This document shows positions 7,580-16,056 of a stretch of DNA of 64,000 nt, in pieces. The notes beneath the pieces were generated by a model. It worked only from the letters and a program-made list of their open reading frames with translations. It was not told the DNA's origin and did not search any database. This DNA is from Leucobacter exalbidus (GTDB lineage: Bacteria; Actinomycetota; Actinomycetes; Actinomycetales; Microbacteriaceae): contig NZ_JAFIDA010000001.1 of the NCBI RefSeq assembly GCF_017834145.1, positions 1,240,001-1,304,000 of the forward strand, written 5' to 3'. The stretch's first letter is position 1; each line of letters begins with the position of its first letter. The position numbers and the translations under genes were made by a program.

Positions 7580-8866
7580 ATGACCCCGGTACGTTCCCTC
7601 GCCCCCGATCTTGCCCGCGGCTTCATGTTGCTGGGCATCGCGATCGCTAATGTGCCTGTGTATTTATGGGGGCGTGAGTTCTTTCTCGGGCAGACGCATC
7701 CGGTCGACGGCAGCGGGCTGGATCGGGCACTTTCGGTGTTCGCCATGCTCACAATCGAGCAGCGGGTGTACCCCATGTTTGCGTTCTTATTTGGGTACGG
7801 CATCATGCAGTTCGCCAGCGCTCGCGCGGGAGCAGGGGTGCCCGAACAGGTGGCCCGCCGTATGCTCACGCGCCGCCATCTGTGGCTCATCGTGTTCGGA
7901 GCGGTGCACGCTGCATTGCTGTTTACCGGCGACATCCTGGGAGCATACGGGCTTGCCGGCCTCATCATCACCGCGCTCTTCTTCACCGCCCGCGACCGCG
8001 CCATCAAGATCACGGTGTGGGTATTCATCGGCCTCGCCGCACTCGGAGCGGTAGCGCTCGGGCTCGCGGGCACTCTGCTCTCCGTACTCGATCCGTCGCT
8101 GACAGGCGTGGGGGCAGACGCCGCCGATGCCGAGCTTGAGCTGTTCAATGGCGAATCCAATTATTTACTGAGCCTGCTGATGCGCCTGGTGATCTGGCTG
8201 TTTGCAACTCCCGCGGCCGTGATGCAATTGCTTATTCCCGCGGCGATGCTGCTCGGTATGCTCGCCGGCCGTCACAGGTGGCTCGACCAAGCCTCGACCC
8301 GCCCAAAGCTGGGCCTGGTTGCCGTGATCGGCATCGGCGTCGGCGTCATCGGGGCGCTTCCCACCGCGCTCATCTATCTGGGGTTCATGCCCGGGTTTGA
8401 GAATGCGAGCTGGGTTTTTCTCGGGCTCACATCGATCACGGGCTTCGCCGCGGGCATCGGCTACGCGGCGCTGTTCGGCTTCGTGGGGGCGCGAGTCCTT
8501 GCGCGGGCGCAGCGCCACTCCCCACCGTTTGGGCCGTTGCGTCTGCCCTCAGTGTGGCGTGCGGTGGCGGCGGTCGGCCAGCGATCGCTCTCGTTCTATC
8601 TGCTGCAATCGCTCATATTTGCCCCGGTGCTCTCGGGCTGGGGCTGGGGCCTGGGCGCTACGATCTCGATGACCGGGGCGTACACGCTGGCCGTCAGTGT
8701 GTGGCTATTCTCGGTGGCGATCGCTGCGGTGCTCGACCGCCGCGGCATACGCGGGCCCGCAGAAGTGCTGCTGCGGTCGCTCACGTACCGCGCGGCTCTG
8801 CCGCCCCGCACGGCCGTCACGGCTGCCCCGGCTGCTGCGGTGAGTGCCCCGGCGAGAGCCGACTGA
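7580..8866 (+). CDS. DUF418-family integral membrane protein (YeiB-like)
   Basis: A polytopic membrane protein of about 428 residues. The N-terminus has the family opening SLAPDLARGFMLLGIAIANVP, followed by FAMLTIEQRVYPMFAFLFGYG. The C-terminal DUF418 domain has VGQRSLSFYLLQSL. The family is linked to acyltransferase-3-type membrane proteins but its reaction is not established. ATG 7580 begins at the family start; GTG 7568, four codons earlier, has a better-placed GAAAG and is an equal alternative. The upstream 100 bp is AT-rich for this genome, which suits a promoter region shared with the divergent SDR. It converges with the LuxR-type gene after 19 bp. Confidence 0.85.
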   Translation: MTPVRSLAPDLARGFMLLGIAIANVPVYLWGREFFLGQTHPVDGSGLDRALSVFAMLTIEQRVYPMFAFLFGYGIMQFASARAGAGVPEQVARRMLTRRHLWLIVFGAVHAALLFTGDILGAYGLAGLIITALFFTARDRAIKITVWVFIGLAALGAVALGLAGTLLSVLDPSLTGVGADAADAELELFNGESNYLLSLLMRLVIWLFATPAAVMQLLIPAAMLLGMLAGRHRWLDQASTRPKLGLVAVIGIGVGVIGALPTALIYLGFMPGFENASWVFLGLTSITGFAAGIGYAALFGFVGARVLARAQRHSPPFGPLRLPSVWRAVAAVGQRSLSFYLLQSLIFAPVLSGWGWGLGATISMTGAYTLAVSVWLFSVAIAAVLDRRGIRGPAEVLLRSLTYRAALPPRTAVTAAPAAAVSAPARAD

Positions 8867-8885
8867 GCTGCGAATCAAGCGGCGG

Positions 8886-10277
8886 CTAACGCGTCGGGAT
8901 CGCCGCGAGGTACTGGATCGTTGCGCGCACCCGTCGGTGATCGTCGGCCTCAACCGGCAGCCCGAGGGCGTCATAGATGCGTGAGGTGTGGTTCACCACC
9001 GACTTTTCGGTGAGCACCAGCTCCCGTGCGATCGCCGCATTGCTGCGGCCCTGCGCAATCAATGCGAGCACCTCGCGTTGCCGCGCGGTGAGGCGTTCGA
9101 TACCGTTCGACGGCTCTGCCGCATCAGCGCGCGCGATTTTGGCCCGCGATGCCGCGAGCGCGCGCTCGCTCGCGTGGAGTTCGGCGGTGAGCCGCTGCCG
9201 ATCGAGCACGATGGCCGCGAGGCGCGCGGCTTCATGCACCGGATCAGCATTGGCAATGAGACTCGCATCATAAATAATCGCGCCCACTCGGCGCCCCTCA
9301 ATTTCTACGTCGACGGCCGCACGGCGCTCGCCCGCGACGGGCAACACCGCGGGTGTTCCAGCGGCGTCGATGTAGGTGTCGCGGTCACCCGCCCAATACA
9401 CGACCGTGAGGGCCGGGTCCCCCACCGTGCGCGCGAGGGCTTCTTCGACCGCCGTGCGCTCCTGCCCGGCCACTCCCACCCAGTGGCTGAGATCGCCGAG
9501 CCCTGCCGCACGCGCAAACCCACCGCGCAGCACACCGAGCGTGAAGGCGACGGGCACGCCGCCGAGCACGGCCAGCTGCAGGGCTCCCCGCACCCAGCCG
9601 GGTACGCCGAGCAGCCCTTCAAGCACCCCGCTGCTGAACGGAATAAACAGCACCGCGAAGAACCCGTACGCAAACAACGGAGCCAGCACCCGGCGGCTCG
9701 GGGCATCAGCCGCGCGTAACCGACGCACGAGCACCACCGCGGTAGCCACGGTCACGAGCACTCCGATAAAGCTTTGGCAGGTGTCGGCAGCCCTAACGAG
9801 GCCCGGAAGCTCGACCACAAACAGCGGGTTGCCTTGTCGTTTCATGAACAGGTAGGCCGGGGCTTGCAAAATGATGGAGTTCACGTATGCCACCAGCACG
9901 ATCACTCGGGAAGGAACATCACGCACCCGGCCTGAAGGGAAGGCGAGCAGCAAGTGAATCATGACCGCAATCACCAGCGTGGCACACACCGAGCCAATCG
10001 CGAGCAGCACGGGTTCGTGCGCAGTGCTGAGCCCGGTTCCTAAGATACCGAGGGTGCCCACCATAATGATCGCTCCGGTCAGGTTGCCTGGCCTCCGCCA
10101 CCACGCAGTGATCGCAGTGCACAGGTAGACCCCGAACACGACCGTATACAGCAGGAGCGTTGCGGGTTCTGCCTCGCCGATCGAGATCGCCAACACGGCA
10201 ATTCCTAAAAGCCCAACGGCTATGCCAAAGAACAGCAGCACCAGGTGCAGTGATCGGGCAAGCGGTGACAGCCCCAC
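8886..10277 (-). CDS. Membrane-anchored LuxR-family regulator (one-component sensor)
   Basis: A 463-residue protein with seven or eight predicted membrane helices in residues about 8-255, a cytosolic stretch to about 385, and a LuxR DNA-binding domain at about 395-441 (LTARQREVLALIAQGRSNAAIARELVLTE in two parts, ending VNHTSRIYDALGL). The middle part resembles the N-terminal sensor half of actinobacterial NarL-type histidine kinases (YWAGDRDTYID, VAGERRAAVDVEIEGRRVGAIIYD), but no HisKA or HATPase motifs and no receiver domain are seen. It therefore looks like a sensor wired directly to a DNA-binding domain. Start is GTG 10277, overlapping the stop of the acyltransferase by one base, so the two are co-translated. 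Confidence 0.8.
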   Translation of the reverse strand: MGLSPLARSLHLVLLFFGIAVGLLGIAVLAISIGEAEPATLLLYTVVFGVYLCTAITAWWRRPGNLTGAIIMVGTLGILGTGLSTAHEPVLLAIGSVCATLVIAVMIHLLLAFPSGRVRDVPSRVIVLVAYVNSIILQAPAYLFMKRQGNPLFVVELPGLVRAADTCQSFIGVLVTVATAVVLVRRLRAADAPSRRVLAPLFAYGFFAVLFIPFSSGVLEGLLGVPGWVRGALQLAVLGGVPVAFTLGVLRGGFARAAGLGDLSHWVGVAGQERTAVEEALARTVGDPALTVVYWAGDRDTYIDAAGTPAVLPVAGERRAAVDVEIEGRRVGAIIYDASLIANADPVHEAARLAAIVLDRQRLTAELHASERALAASRAKIARADAAEPSNGIERLTARQREVLALIAQGRSNAAIARELVLTEKSVVNHTSRIYDALGLPVEADDHRRVRATIQYLAAIPTR

Positions 10278-10882
10278 TAGGGGTGCCTCAAAAGCTCGGT
10301 CAGCCCGGCCTCGTCACGAAACCTGGGTTCGGTGCGCAGCCGCGGGTTCACCCCGGCTTTATCGGCGTAGAACTCCCGAATGATATCCATATCGGCGACT
10401 ACATCGCCCGTCAGCTGTAGCGTCGGCCCGAGCCCCGCGGTCATCGTGGTTTTGTCGGGATAGCCGAGGGTCACCGTCAGGCCAGCGGCCATAGCGATGC
10501 GGTAAAAGCCGTTGCGCCAACCGTTACCGCTGCGTGTGCCCTCGGGGGTCACCACCAAGATGAACCGGTCATCTTTACGGGCGCGTTGGGTGACCGCGGC
10601 CACCGTGCCCGCGGCGTTTGCACGATCGACCGCAATGCCGCCAAGCCCGCGCATAATCGGGCCAGCAATCCCCCGAAACAGCTCCTTCTTGCCCAGCCAG
10701 TGAATCTTCATGCGCGCATCCCACGCGATAGCCAGCATCAGCACAAAGTCGAAGTTTGAGGTGTGGGGTGCGCCCAACAGAATGCGCGGCCCAGTTACCG
10801 TCGCGACCTCGCGCTGCAGTTTCCAGGGTGAGAGCGCCCAGAAGAGGTTCGCGAGCCCGCGCCGCACCGCTGTCATGATCAT
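10277..10882 (-). CDS. 1-acylglycerol-3-phosphate acyltransferase-like protein (PlsC fold)
   Basis: A 201-residue acyltransferase. It shows block I H-x4-D as GAPHTSNFD (His40, Asp45) and block III PEGTRS near residue 114. The GLGGIAVDR segment is the usual substrate-binding block II. It is short and lacks a clear N-terminal membrane anchor, as in actinobacterial PlsC-like proteins acting at the inner membrane face. The physiological acceptor may be lysophosphatidate or another lipid. ATG 10882 and ATG 10876 are both possible starts. It is followed with a one-base overlap by the membrane LuxR regulator. Confidence 0.85.
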   Translation of the reverse strand: MIMTAVRRGLANLFWALSPWKLQREVATVTGPRILLGAPHTSNFDFVLMLAIAWDARMKIHWLGKKELFRGIAGPIMRGLGGIAVDRANAAGTVAAVTQRARKDDRFILVVTPEGTRSGNGWRNGFYRIAMAAGLTVTLGYPDKTTMTAGLGPTLQLTGDVVADMDIIREFYADKAGVNPRLRTEPRFRDEAGLTELLRHP

Positions 10883-11029
10883 GGGCTCAGCTTAGAGCGC
10901 CGCTCCGCGCATACCTATATATAAACGTTCAGCGGGAGGGGCAGCCGCACTCAGCTTGTCAAGTCTCGGGATTCGGCATCCATCTGACAGCTCCCCCATA
11001 CCGACAATCTTCGCCGGCAGCTCACGGTG

Positions 11030-11386
11030 TTAGCGCGCCGCAGGTTCGATGCTCTCGCGCTGCCGTGATTGACTCCACGTCACCAGCGGGTGCAGCAGCG
11101 AAATGAGCTGGCGGCCAGACGTCGTCAGGGTGTAGCTAATGGACACCGGTGTCGTAGGCTGCACCTCACGCGCGATCAGCCCCTCAAACTCGAGTTCCTT
11201 CAGCCGTGCCGCGAGCAGTCTGTCGGAGATTCCGTCAACGAGCGTGCGGTACTCCGAGAACCTGCGGGCGCCTCTGGCCCCCGCCATCAAGATCGCGGCG
11301 TTCCACTTGCGGCCCGCGAGTTCGGCCGCCGACTGAAATCTGCGGCATTCCTCTTCATCGATGTGACCAAACTCTACGTTACTCAT
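11030..11386 (-). CDS. HxlR-family transcriptional regulator
   Basis: A 118-residue winged-helix regulator. It has the HxlR hallmarks: a Cys-containing N-terminus (EECRRFQSAAEL), KWNAAILMAGARGARRFSEY, DGISDRLLAARLKELEFEGLI, and the wing VSISYTLTTSGRQL. Members sense electrophiles or redox change and often control adjacent quinone or flavin reductases. ATG 11386 has GAGGGG at good spacing, while the in-frame GTG two codons earlier abuts it. It is divergent from the broken F420-type reductase and the luciferase-like oxidoreductase, with a 17-bp dyad in the gap, so these are its probable targets. Confidence 0.9.
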   Translation of the reverse strand: MSNVEFGHIDEEECRRFQSAAELAGRKWNAAILMAGARGARRFSEYRTLVDGISDRLLAARLKELEFEGLIAREVQPTTPVSISYTLTTSGRQLISLLHPLVTWSQSRQRESIEPAAR

Positions 11387-11400
11387 GCCCACCCCTCGCC

Positions 11401-11417
11401 ACTAACCAATAGTTAGT
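11401..11417. promoter_or_regulatory. Candidate HxlR operator
   Basis: ACTAACCAATAGTTAGT is a perfect 6-bp inverted repeat around a 5-nt centre, 15 bp upstream of the HxlR start codon and in the divergent promoter gap. HxlR dimers bind dyads of this size. The assignment rests on position and symmetry. Confidence 0.5.
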
Positions 11418-11487
11418 AAATTACCCTATGCTGGAAACCCTGTCCAAGAGCTGCGATCGTTAGCACATCAACGAAAGTGAGACACTC

Positions 11488-12066
11488 TTGGTCGACACCA
11501 TCGGCATTCCCGGAGCTGGCCGCGTGGGCTCTGCCATCGTACGCACCACAATAGCTGCGGGCTACACCGTAAATATTGCCGGATCGGGCCCCGCAAGCGA
11601 TATTGAGCTGCTGGTCGATATCATCGTTCCCTGAGCACGAGCGATGTTAGCGACTGATGCTGCAGCGTCTACCGACCTTGCCATTGTGGCCGTCCCCCTG
11701 CATGAGTTTCGGTCGGTTGAGCCGGCATCCCTGAGCGGCAAAATCGTCATTGACACCATGAACTATTGAGAACCGATCGATGGCTACTTCGCCGAGATTG
11801 CTGCCTACGCCGGCCTCAGCAGCAGCGAGGTCGTGAAGCACCATTTCGTCGGCGCTCGGCTCGTGAAGACGCTCAATCACATCGGGTTCGATGCGGTGAT
11901 ATCAGGTTCGCTTGACACCGGTGTTGCGTTCGAGTCGGGCGCTCCCATCTTCGGCGGCTGGTTCGCTGCCACCGAACTCCAAGTCGAGCTCAAGGCCGCA
12001 CTCCAGATCGCACCCGCAGCTGCCGACAGAACCACTTCGGAGCCGATCAGCGCACAAGCCGCCTAA
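11488..12066 (+). pseudogene. NADPH-dependent F420 reductase-like gene with two in-frame TGA codons
   Basis: Starting at TTG 11488 after GAAAGTGAG, one frame encodes a recognisable NAD(P)-binding protein: GIPGAGRVGSAIVRTTIAAG, DLAIVAVPLHEF, KIVIDTMNY, then VKTLNHIGFDAV. It ends at TAA 12066. The frame is interrupted by TGA at 11632-11634, where relatives usually have Gly (IVP-G-ARA), and by TGA at 11767-11769, where they have Trp (MNY-W). Both are single-base changes from GGA and TGG. The C-terminal third also looks shortened. No frameshift is present, so decay is recent, or the codons are read through. It is flanked by HxlR and a luciferase-like enzyme, a common redox neighbourhood. Confidence 0.75.
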
Positions 12067-12162
12067 CTGCAGTAATCGGTGCTGAGAACCCTCGCCGTTC
12101 TGGCGCCTCAGCGCTCCCCGTATTCCTCACCCCACACATATACAGACACATCGGAGAACCCC

Positions 12163-13206
12163 ATGGAAATTGGCGCCTACAGTTTCGGCGATACCCAGCG
12201 CAACGCAGACGGCTCCATGCGCTCCACCGCAGAGGCCGTTCGCAACCTGTTTGATGCCATCGTGCACGCAGACCGGGCTGGCCTCGACTACTTCGGTGTG
12301 GGCGAGCACCACACCGTCACAATGCCCGCGTCGTCACCCGGGTCAATGATCGCGGCCGCTGCCGGCGCCACCGAGCGCATCATCCTGGGCAGCGCCGCAA
12401 GCATCATCAGCACCGATGATCCGGTGCGTGTGTTTCAGCAGTTCGCCACCGCCGATGCAATCTCGGGTGGTGGCCGCATCGAGATTACGGCCGGGCGTGG
12501 GTCGTCCACCGAGACCTTCCCACTCTTTGGCTACGACCTCCGCGACTACGACACCCTGTACGCCGAGAAGCTCGAGCTGCTGATGAAGATCAACAACAGC
12601 GACTCCGAGTACCTCACGTGGTCGGGCACCGTGCGTTCAGACATCGACGAGTACGCCGTGGTGCCGCGGCCCACGCAGGCGAAACTTCCCATCTGGCTCG
12701 CCACGGGCGGCAACGCATCATCGTCTGCCCGCGCAGGCCGACTGGGACTACCAGTCTCGTACGGCATCATCGGCGGGGAGCCGCACCGCTTCGCCCCGCT
12801 CGCCGAGCTCTACCGGCGATCGGCCGCGCAAATGGGGCACGGCCCCGAGACCACCAAGGTCTCGGTTGCTACGCTCGGCCTCGTCGCGCCCACCAAGCAG
12901 GAGGCGATGGAGCGTTTCTACCAGGGTTGGGAAAACCTCAATCTTGAGATGGGTAAGCTGCGTGGCTGGGGTGCTCCGCAGCGCAGCCACTTCGAAGCCC
13001 AAGCCCACGCCCCCGGCGCTTACTACGTGGGTGACCCCGACGAGGTCGCCGCACGCATTGTGCACCTGCACGGCTATATGGGACACATGCGCCACTTCTT
13101 CCAGATGGATATTGGTGGCCTGCCCCATGAGCACTTGCTTGAGTCGATCACGCTGCTCGCCGCCGAGGTGAAGCCGCGCGTCGCGCGCCTGCTCGCGGCG
13201 AAGTAA
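12163..13206 (+). CDS. LLM-class flavin-dependent oxidoreductase
   Basis: A 347-residue bacterial-luciferase-like TIM-barrel enzyme that oxidises substrates with reduced FMN or F420; the substrate is unknown. Supporting segments are MEIGAYSFGDT at the N-terminus, ADRAGLDYFGVGEHH, LGSAASIISTDDPVRVFQQF, GGRIEITAGRGSSTETF, and YYVGDPDEVAARIVHLH near the end. This resembles the CE1758-type subgroup. ATG 12163 follows GGAGA at correct spacing and starts the domain; the longer frame from 12079 has no homologous lead. It lies just downstream of the damaged F420-type reductase, which could have been its partner. Confidence 0.9.
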   Translation: MEIGAYSFGDTQRNADGSMRSTAEAVRNLFDAIVHADRAGLDYFGVGEHHTVTMPASSPGSMIAAAAGATERIILGSAASIISTDDPVRVFQQFATADAISGGGRIEITAGRGSSTETFPLFGYDLRDYDTLYAEKLELLMKINNSDSEYLTWSGTVRSDIDEYAVVPRPTQAKLPIWLATGGNASSSARAGRLGLPVSYGIIGGEPHRFAPLAELYRRSAAQMGHGPETTKVSVATLGLVAPTKQEAMERFYQGWENLNLEMGKLRGWGAPQRSHFEAQAHAPGAYYVGDPDEVAARIVHLHGYMGHMRHFFQMDIGGLPHEHLLESITLLAAEVKPRVARLLAAK

Positions 13207-13259
13207 TCACATGCCCACGGGGCTCGCCGGGCGATGGAGTGGCGGCGAGTCCCGACGGG

Positions 13260-14423
13260 TTACGGGCTGAGCTTGGCGTCTTGCTTGGGGATCACTACCT
13301 GTTTAATGATCAGCAAGATCGATGCGGTCACGGGGATCGCGATGAGTGCTCCCAGCAGACCCAACAGGGTGCCACCGACGAGCGCGCCGATCACCACGAG
13401 TGCGCCGGGCACCGCGATCGCCCGGCTCATCACCTTCGGGGTGAGCACGTATGCCTCAATCTGCATGTATACGAGGTAGATCGCTGCGAACAATAGCGCG
13501 GGCAACCAACCGGTGAACAGGGCGACGACAATGGCTACACCCCAGTACAGCACCGACCCCACCAGTGGTATGAGCGTCAGCCCGAACGCAACGACCGCCA
13601 TCAACGCAGGGAACGGCAACCCCAGCGCAAGATGCAGGATAAAGGCGACCACCGAGTTACAGAAGGCCAGCACCACCATGCCCATCAGATAACTGCCCAC
13701 CGACTCGGTGATTTGGCCGGTCATTGACGCGACCTGGCGACGGGCATAAGCTGGCGAAAGGCGTGTAAAGCCGGCCTGAATGGCGGGCAGCGAAGCCAGA
13801 AAGTAAAGGCTCAGCACCAGCACGATAATCACTCCCGAGATCGTCGAGACGATATCGAAGCCCACCTGCAGCACTCCCTTGCCGATCGCGGCAATGTGCG
13901 CAGGTTGGGTTAGAAACGTAGTGACGTCGTTCAGCAGCGTGCTTGCCTCGGTGCCCACCGTATTGTGCACCCAGCCGTACATGGCAGATTTCTGAAACTC
14001 GGCTCCCATCTGGGGCAGGTCCTTGATCAACTGCGCCACCTGGTTTGCCACGGCCGGAATCACCAGCAACAGCACCCCCGCCACGAACGCCGCAAACCCG
14101 GCGTAGACGGCGACAATGCCCCAAGGCCTCTTCAGCTTGCGGCGTTCGAGTGCGCGCACGACCGGGTCGAGCCCGAGCGCCACAAACAAAGCGAACCCCA
14201 CGTAAATCAGCACCGTCGACGACTTCGTGACGGCGGTGCCCGCAGCGATCGCCACAAGCCCGCCCAGTGTCAACGCGAAGCCCAACGCATACGGTCGATC
14301 GAGCGGCCGCCGCTTCTTCTCCGAAGACACGGCGGCGGCGACATCGCTGTCTATCGCGCTAGCCGGCGATGCAAGCTGGTCGTGCCCCGCAATCGTTTGT
14401 GTCTGCTCGCGGTCATCGGTCAT
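13260..14423 (-). CDS. AI-2E-family transporter (first of three in the window)
   Basis: A 387-residue polytopic membrane protein of the AI-2E (TqsA/PerM-like) family. The family pattern is complete: two N-terminal helices, DPVVRALERRKLKRPWGI, a periplasmic segment (QVAQLIKDLPQM), and the C-terminal run AFGLTLIPLVGSVLYWGVA, YMQIEAYVLTPKVM, VPGALVVIGALVGGTLLGLLGALIAIPVTAS in parts. Known relatives export AI-2 or act as Na+/H+ antiporters; the substrate here is unknown. Its start overlaps the end of the thrE-like gene by 11 nt, forming a LuxR-ThrE-AI-2E operon. It is clearly paralogous to the gene at 57.3-58.6 kb. Confidence 0.88.
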   Translation of the reverse strand: MTDDREQTQTIAGHDQLASPASAIDSDVAAAVSSEKKRRPLDRPYALGFALTLGGLVAIAAGTAVTKSSTVLIYVGFALFVALGLDPVVRALERRKLKRPWGIVAVYAGFAAFVAGVLLLVIPAVANQVAQLIKDLPQMGAEFQKSAMYGWVHNTVGTEASTLLNDVTTFLTQPAHIAAIGKGVLQVGFDIVSTISGVIIVLVLSLYFLASLPAIQAGFTRLSPAYARRQVASMTGQITESVGSYLMGMVVLAFCNSVVAFILHLALGLPFPALMAVVAFGLTLIPLVGSVLYWGVAIVVALFTGWLPALLFAAIYLVYMQIEAYVLTPKVMSRAIAVPGALVVIGALVGGTLLGLLGALIAIPVTASILLIIKQVVIPKQDAKLSP

Positions 14424-15753
14424 GAGATTTCTTCCTATCTGGTTCGGCTCCGGCTTGCCAGCCGTGCGCGAGCGACGAGATATCTCGGCTCAGCCCGGCC
14501 CCCAATACCATCCCAATCGAGATGGCGATGAGAGACCCGAACGTTTGTAAAATGGTGCCGGTTGCGCCGGCCTTACCCGAGGCTGCTTCGCTCAGCCCCA
14601 TGAATCCCATCGCGCCGGGCACCAGCAGCCAGTATGCACAGGTCAGCATCACCGCGAGCGATGGCGCAGATCTCAACCGCCCGGCCAACGTGACCACCGG
14701 GATCACGACGAGCGCACCGATGAGCCCCGACAGCTCGGCGCCCACCCACAGGTTGCCAAGCAGCTGCGCCGAATACGCAACCACGAGTGCAAACAGCAGC
14801 CACGGCAGTGAGCGTTTGGGGGCCGCAGAAAACAGAAAGTACCCGATGCTCACAAGCAGAATGCCGACCCACGGCGCCCAAGCGCCCAGCTGCACCGGGG
14901 TATGCGTGGTCGCGGCAGATTCGCCCGCTACCTGCAACCCCGCGTACACGCCAAATGCCAACAGTCCGAGCCGTGCGATGCCAAACACCATGCGGCTTGC
15001 GCCCGCCATCACCTGCCCCGAGGTAAGTTCGACCGCGGCCACGGTGAGCGTCATGCCCGGCAAAAATGACACGAGCGACGGTGCCACCAGCCGCAGCACG
15101 TCGTCGTGCACGATGGGTTTCACCACCAGCGCGATCACGATGGTGACGGCAAAAGCGGTGAAGACGGGCAAGATGAGGGAGAGCGTTTTGACGTGGCTTC
15201 CCACCTGCACAATGATCCCCACTAACAGGCCCAGGGCGACATACACGGGCAGGGCGGTCGCGGTGGGGTTCAGCACGAGGCCAAATCCGATAGTGAGCAG
15301 CGTGTACCCGAGCACCGTCAGTACCGGGCCAAACCGCGAGGGTTCAGCGCTGATCTTGGCGATCTGCGCGACCACTTCGTCGGGCGGGGTGCGTTCTTGA
15401 AACGCGGTGCGCACGAGCTGTTCGACGGCGCCAGCTTGGTCGAGCCGCAGGTCATCTTTTGTTGCCGGGAGCATTGCGGTCTGCAGCGGTGTTGTGCCCG
15501 GGTCTTCGATCAAGACCACGGTGGGAAGCACAAAAATACGCAGCTCAGGCCTGCCGTATGCGTTCGCGAGATCGATCAGCGTTGATTCAACGTCGCTGGT
15601 GGCCTGTTCAGACACCAGCAGCGCCGCCCCAATCTCGCCGATCATGTCGGGCACACGCGCCACTGTGTCGCCAGCTTCGGCGGCAGGCACGGGCGTAGAC
15701 GACTTGCGCAGCGCCCCCACGGCGCCGCGCAAGCGGCCCGTCAGATCAGCCAT
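14413..15753 (-). CDS. thrE: Threonine/serine exporter ThrE family
   Basis: A 446-residue membrane protein with the ThrE architecture: an N-terminal soluble domain (MIGEIGAALLVSEQATSDVE, then residues to about 165) and two sets of five helices joined around residue 300. This is the fused form of the two-subunit ThrE transporter, as in Corynebacterium, where it exports L-threonine and L-serine. Recognisable parts are SFLPGMTLTVAAVELTSGQV and LGLLAFGVYAGLQVAGE. Its start overlaps the end of the upstream LuxR-type gene by 8 nt. The substrate is inferred from the family only. Confidence 0.88.
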   Translation of the reverse strand: MADLTGRLRGAVGALRKSSTPVPAAEAGDTVARVPDMIGEIGAALLVSEQATSDVESTLIDLANAYGRPELRIFVLPTVVLIEDPGTTPLQTAMLPATKDDLRLDQAGAVEQLVRTAFQERTPPDEVVAQIAKISAEPSRFGPVLTVLGYTLLTIGFGLVLNPTATALPVYVALGLLVGIIVQVGSHVKTLSLILPVFTAFAVTIVIALVVKPIVHDDVLRLVAPSLVSFLPGMTLTVAAVELTSGQVMAGASRMVFGIARLGLLAFGVYAGLQVAGESAATTHTPVQLGAWAPWVGILLVSIGYFLFSAAPKRSLPWLLFALVVAYSAQLLGNLWVGAELSGLIGALVVIPVVTLAGRLRSAPSLAVMLTCAYWLLVPGAMGFMGLSEAASGKAGATGTILQTFGSLIAISIGMVLGAGLSRDISSLAHGWQAGAEPDRKKSHDR

Positions 15754-16018
15754 TTACGCGCACCCGTGCCCGGTCAAACGTCTCGGCCCTGTCACCCCCG
15801 TACACGTCATCATCAGCGATGATGCGAAGCTGCGACGCTGTTTTGATCGCCCCCTCGCGGCTTGAACATTCCAGCTTGCGGTAGAGCGCCTTCAACTGTG
15901 ATTTGATCGTGTTCGGCGACACATGGAAGGCAGCAGCAATTGACGCGGTAGTGGCGTGCAGCGGCAATGCGTTGAGCACCCGAAGTTCGCTCGGAGTAAG
16001 CGCTGGTCGCGTCGTCAT
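15746..16018 (-). CDS. LuxR C-terminal DNA-binding domain, 5'-truncated regulator
   Basis: From ATG 16018 this is 90 residues and almost only a LuxR helix-turn-helix (LTPSELRVLNALPLHATTAS, HVSPNTIKSQLKALYRKLE, SSREGAIKTA). The IKSQL...LYRKLECSSREGAI style is that of large MalT-like LuxR proteins, in which it is the last 70 residues of 500-900. Going upstream, the frame continues without homology into sequence coding on the other strand for an antiporter that is itself truncated. I read it as the 3' remnant of a bigger gene, possibly still translated. It overlaps thrE by 8 nt. Confidence 0.65.
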   Translation of the reverse strand: MTTRPALTPSELRVLNALPLHATTASIAAAFHVSPNTIKSQLKALYRKLECSSREGAIKTASQLRIIADDDVYGGDRAETFDRARVRVNG

Positions 16019-16056
16019 CTCGACGTGTGGGAGCCCGCAGGTGGCCGCGTCGAACC

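Noticed and set aside
11632..11769. Selenocysteine at the two TGA codons of the F420-type reductase gene
   Set aside because: Family members have Gly and Trp at these sites, not Cys, and I see no SECIS-like stem-loop directly after either codon. Decay, error or plain read-through is more likely.
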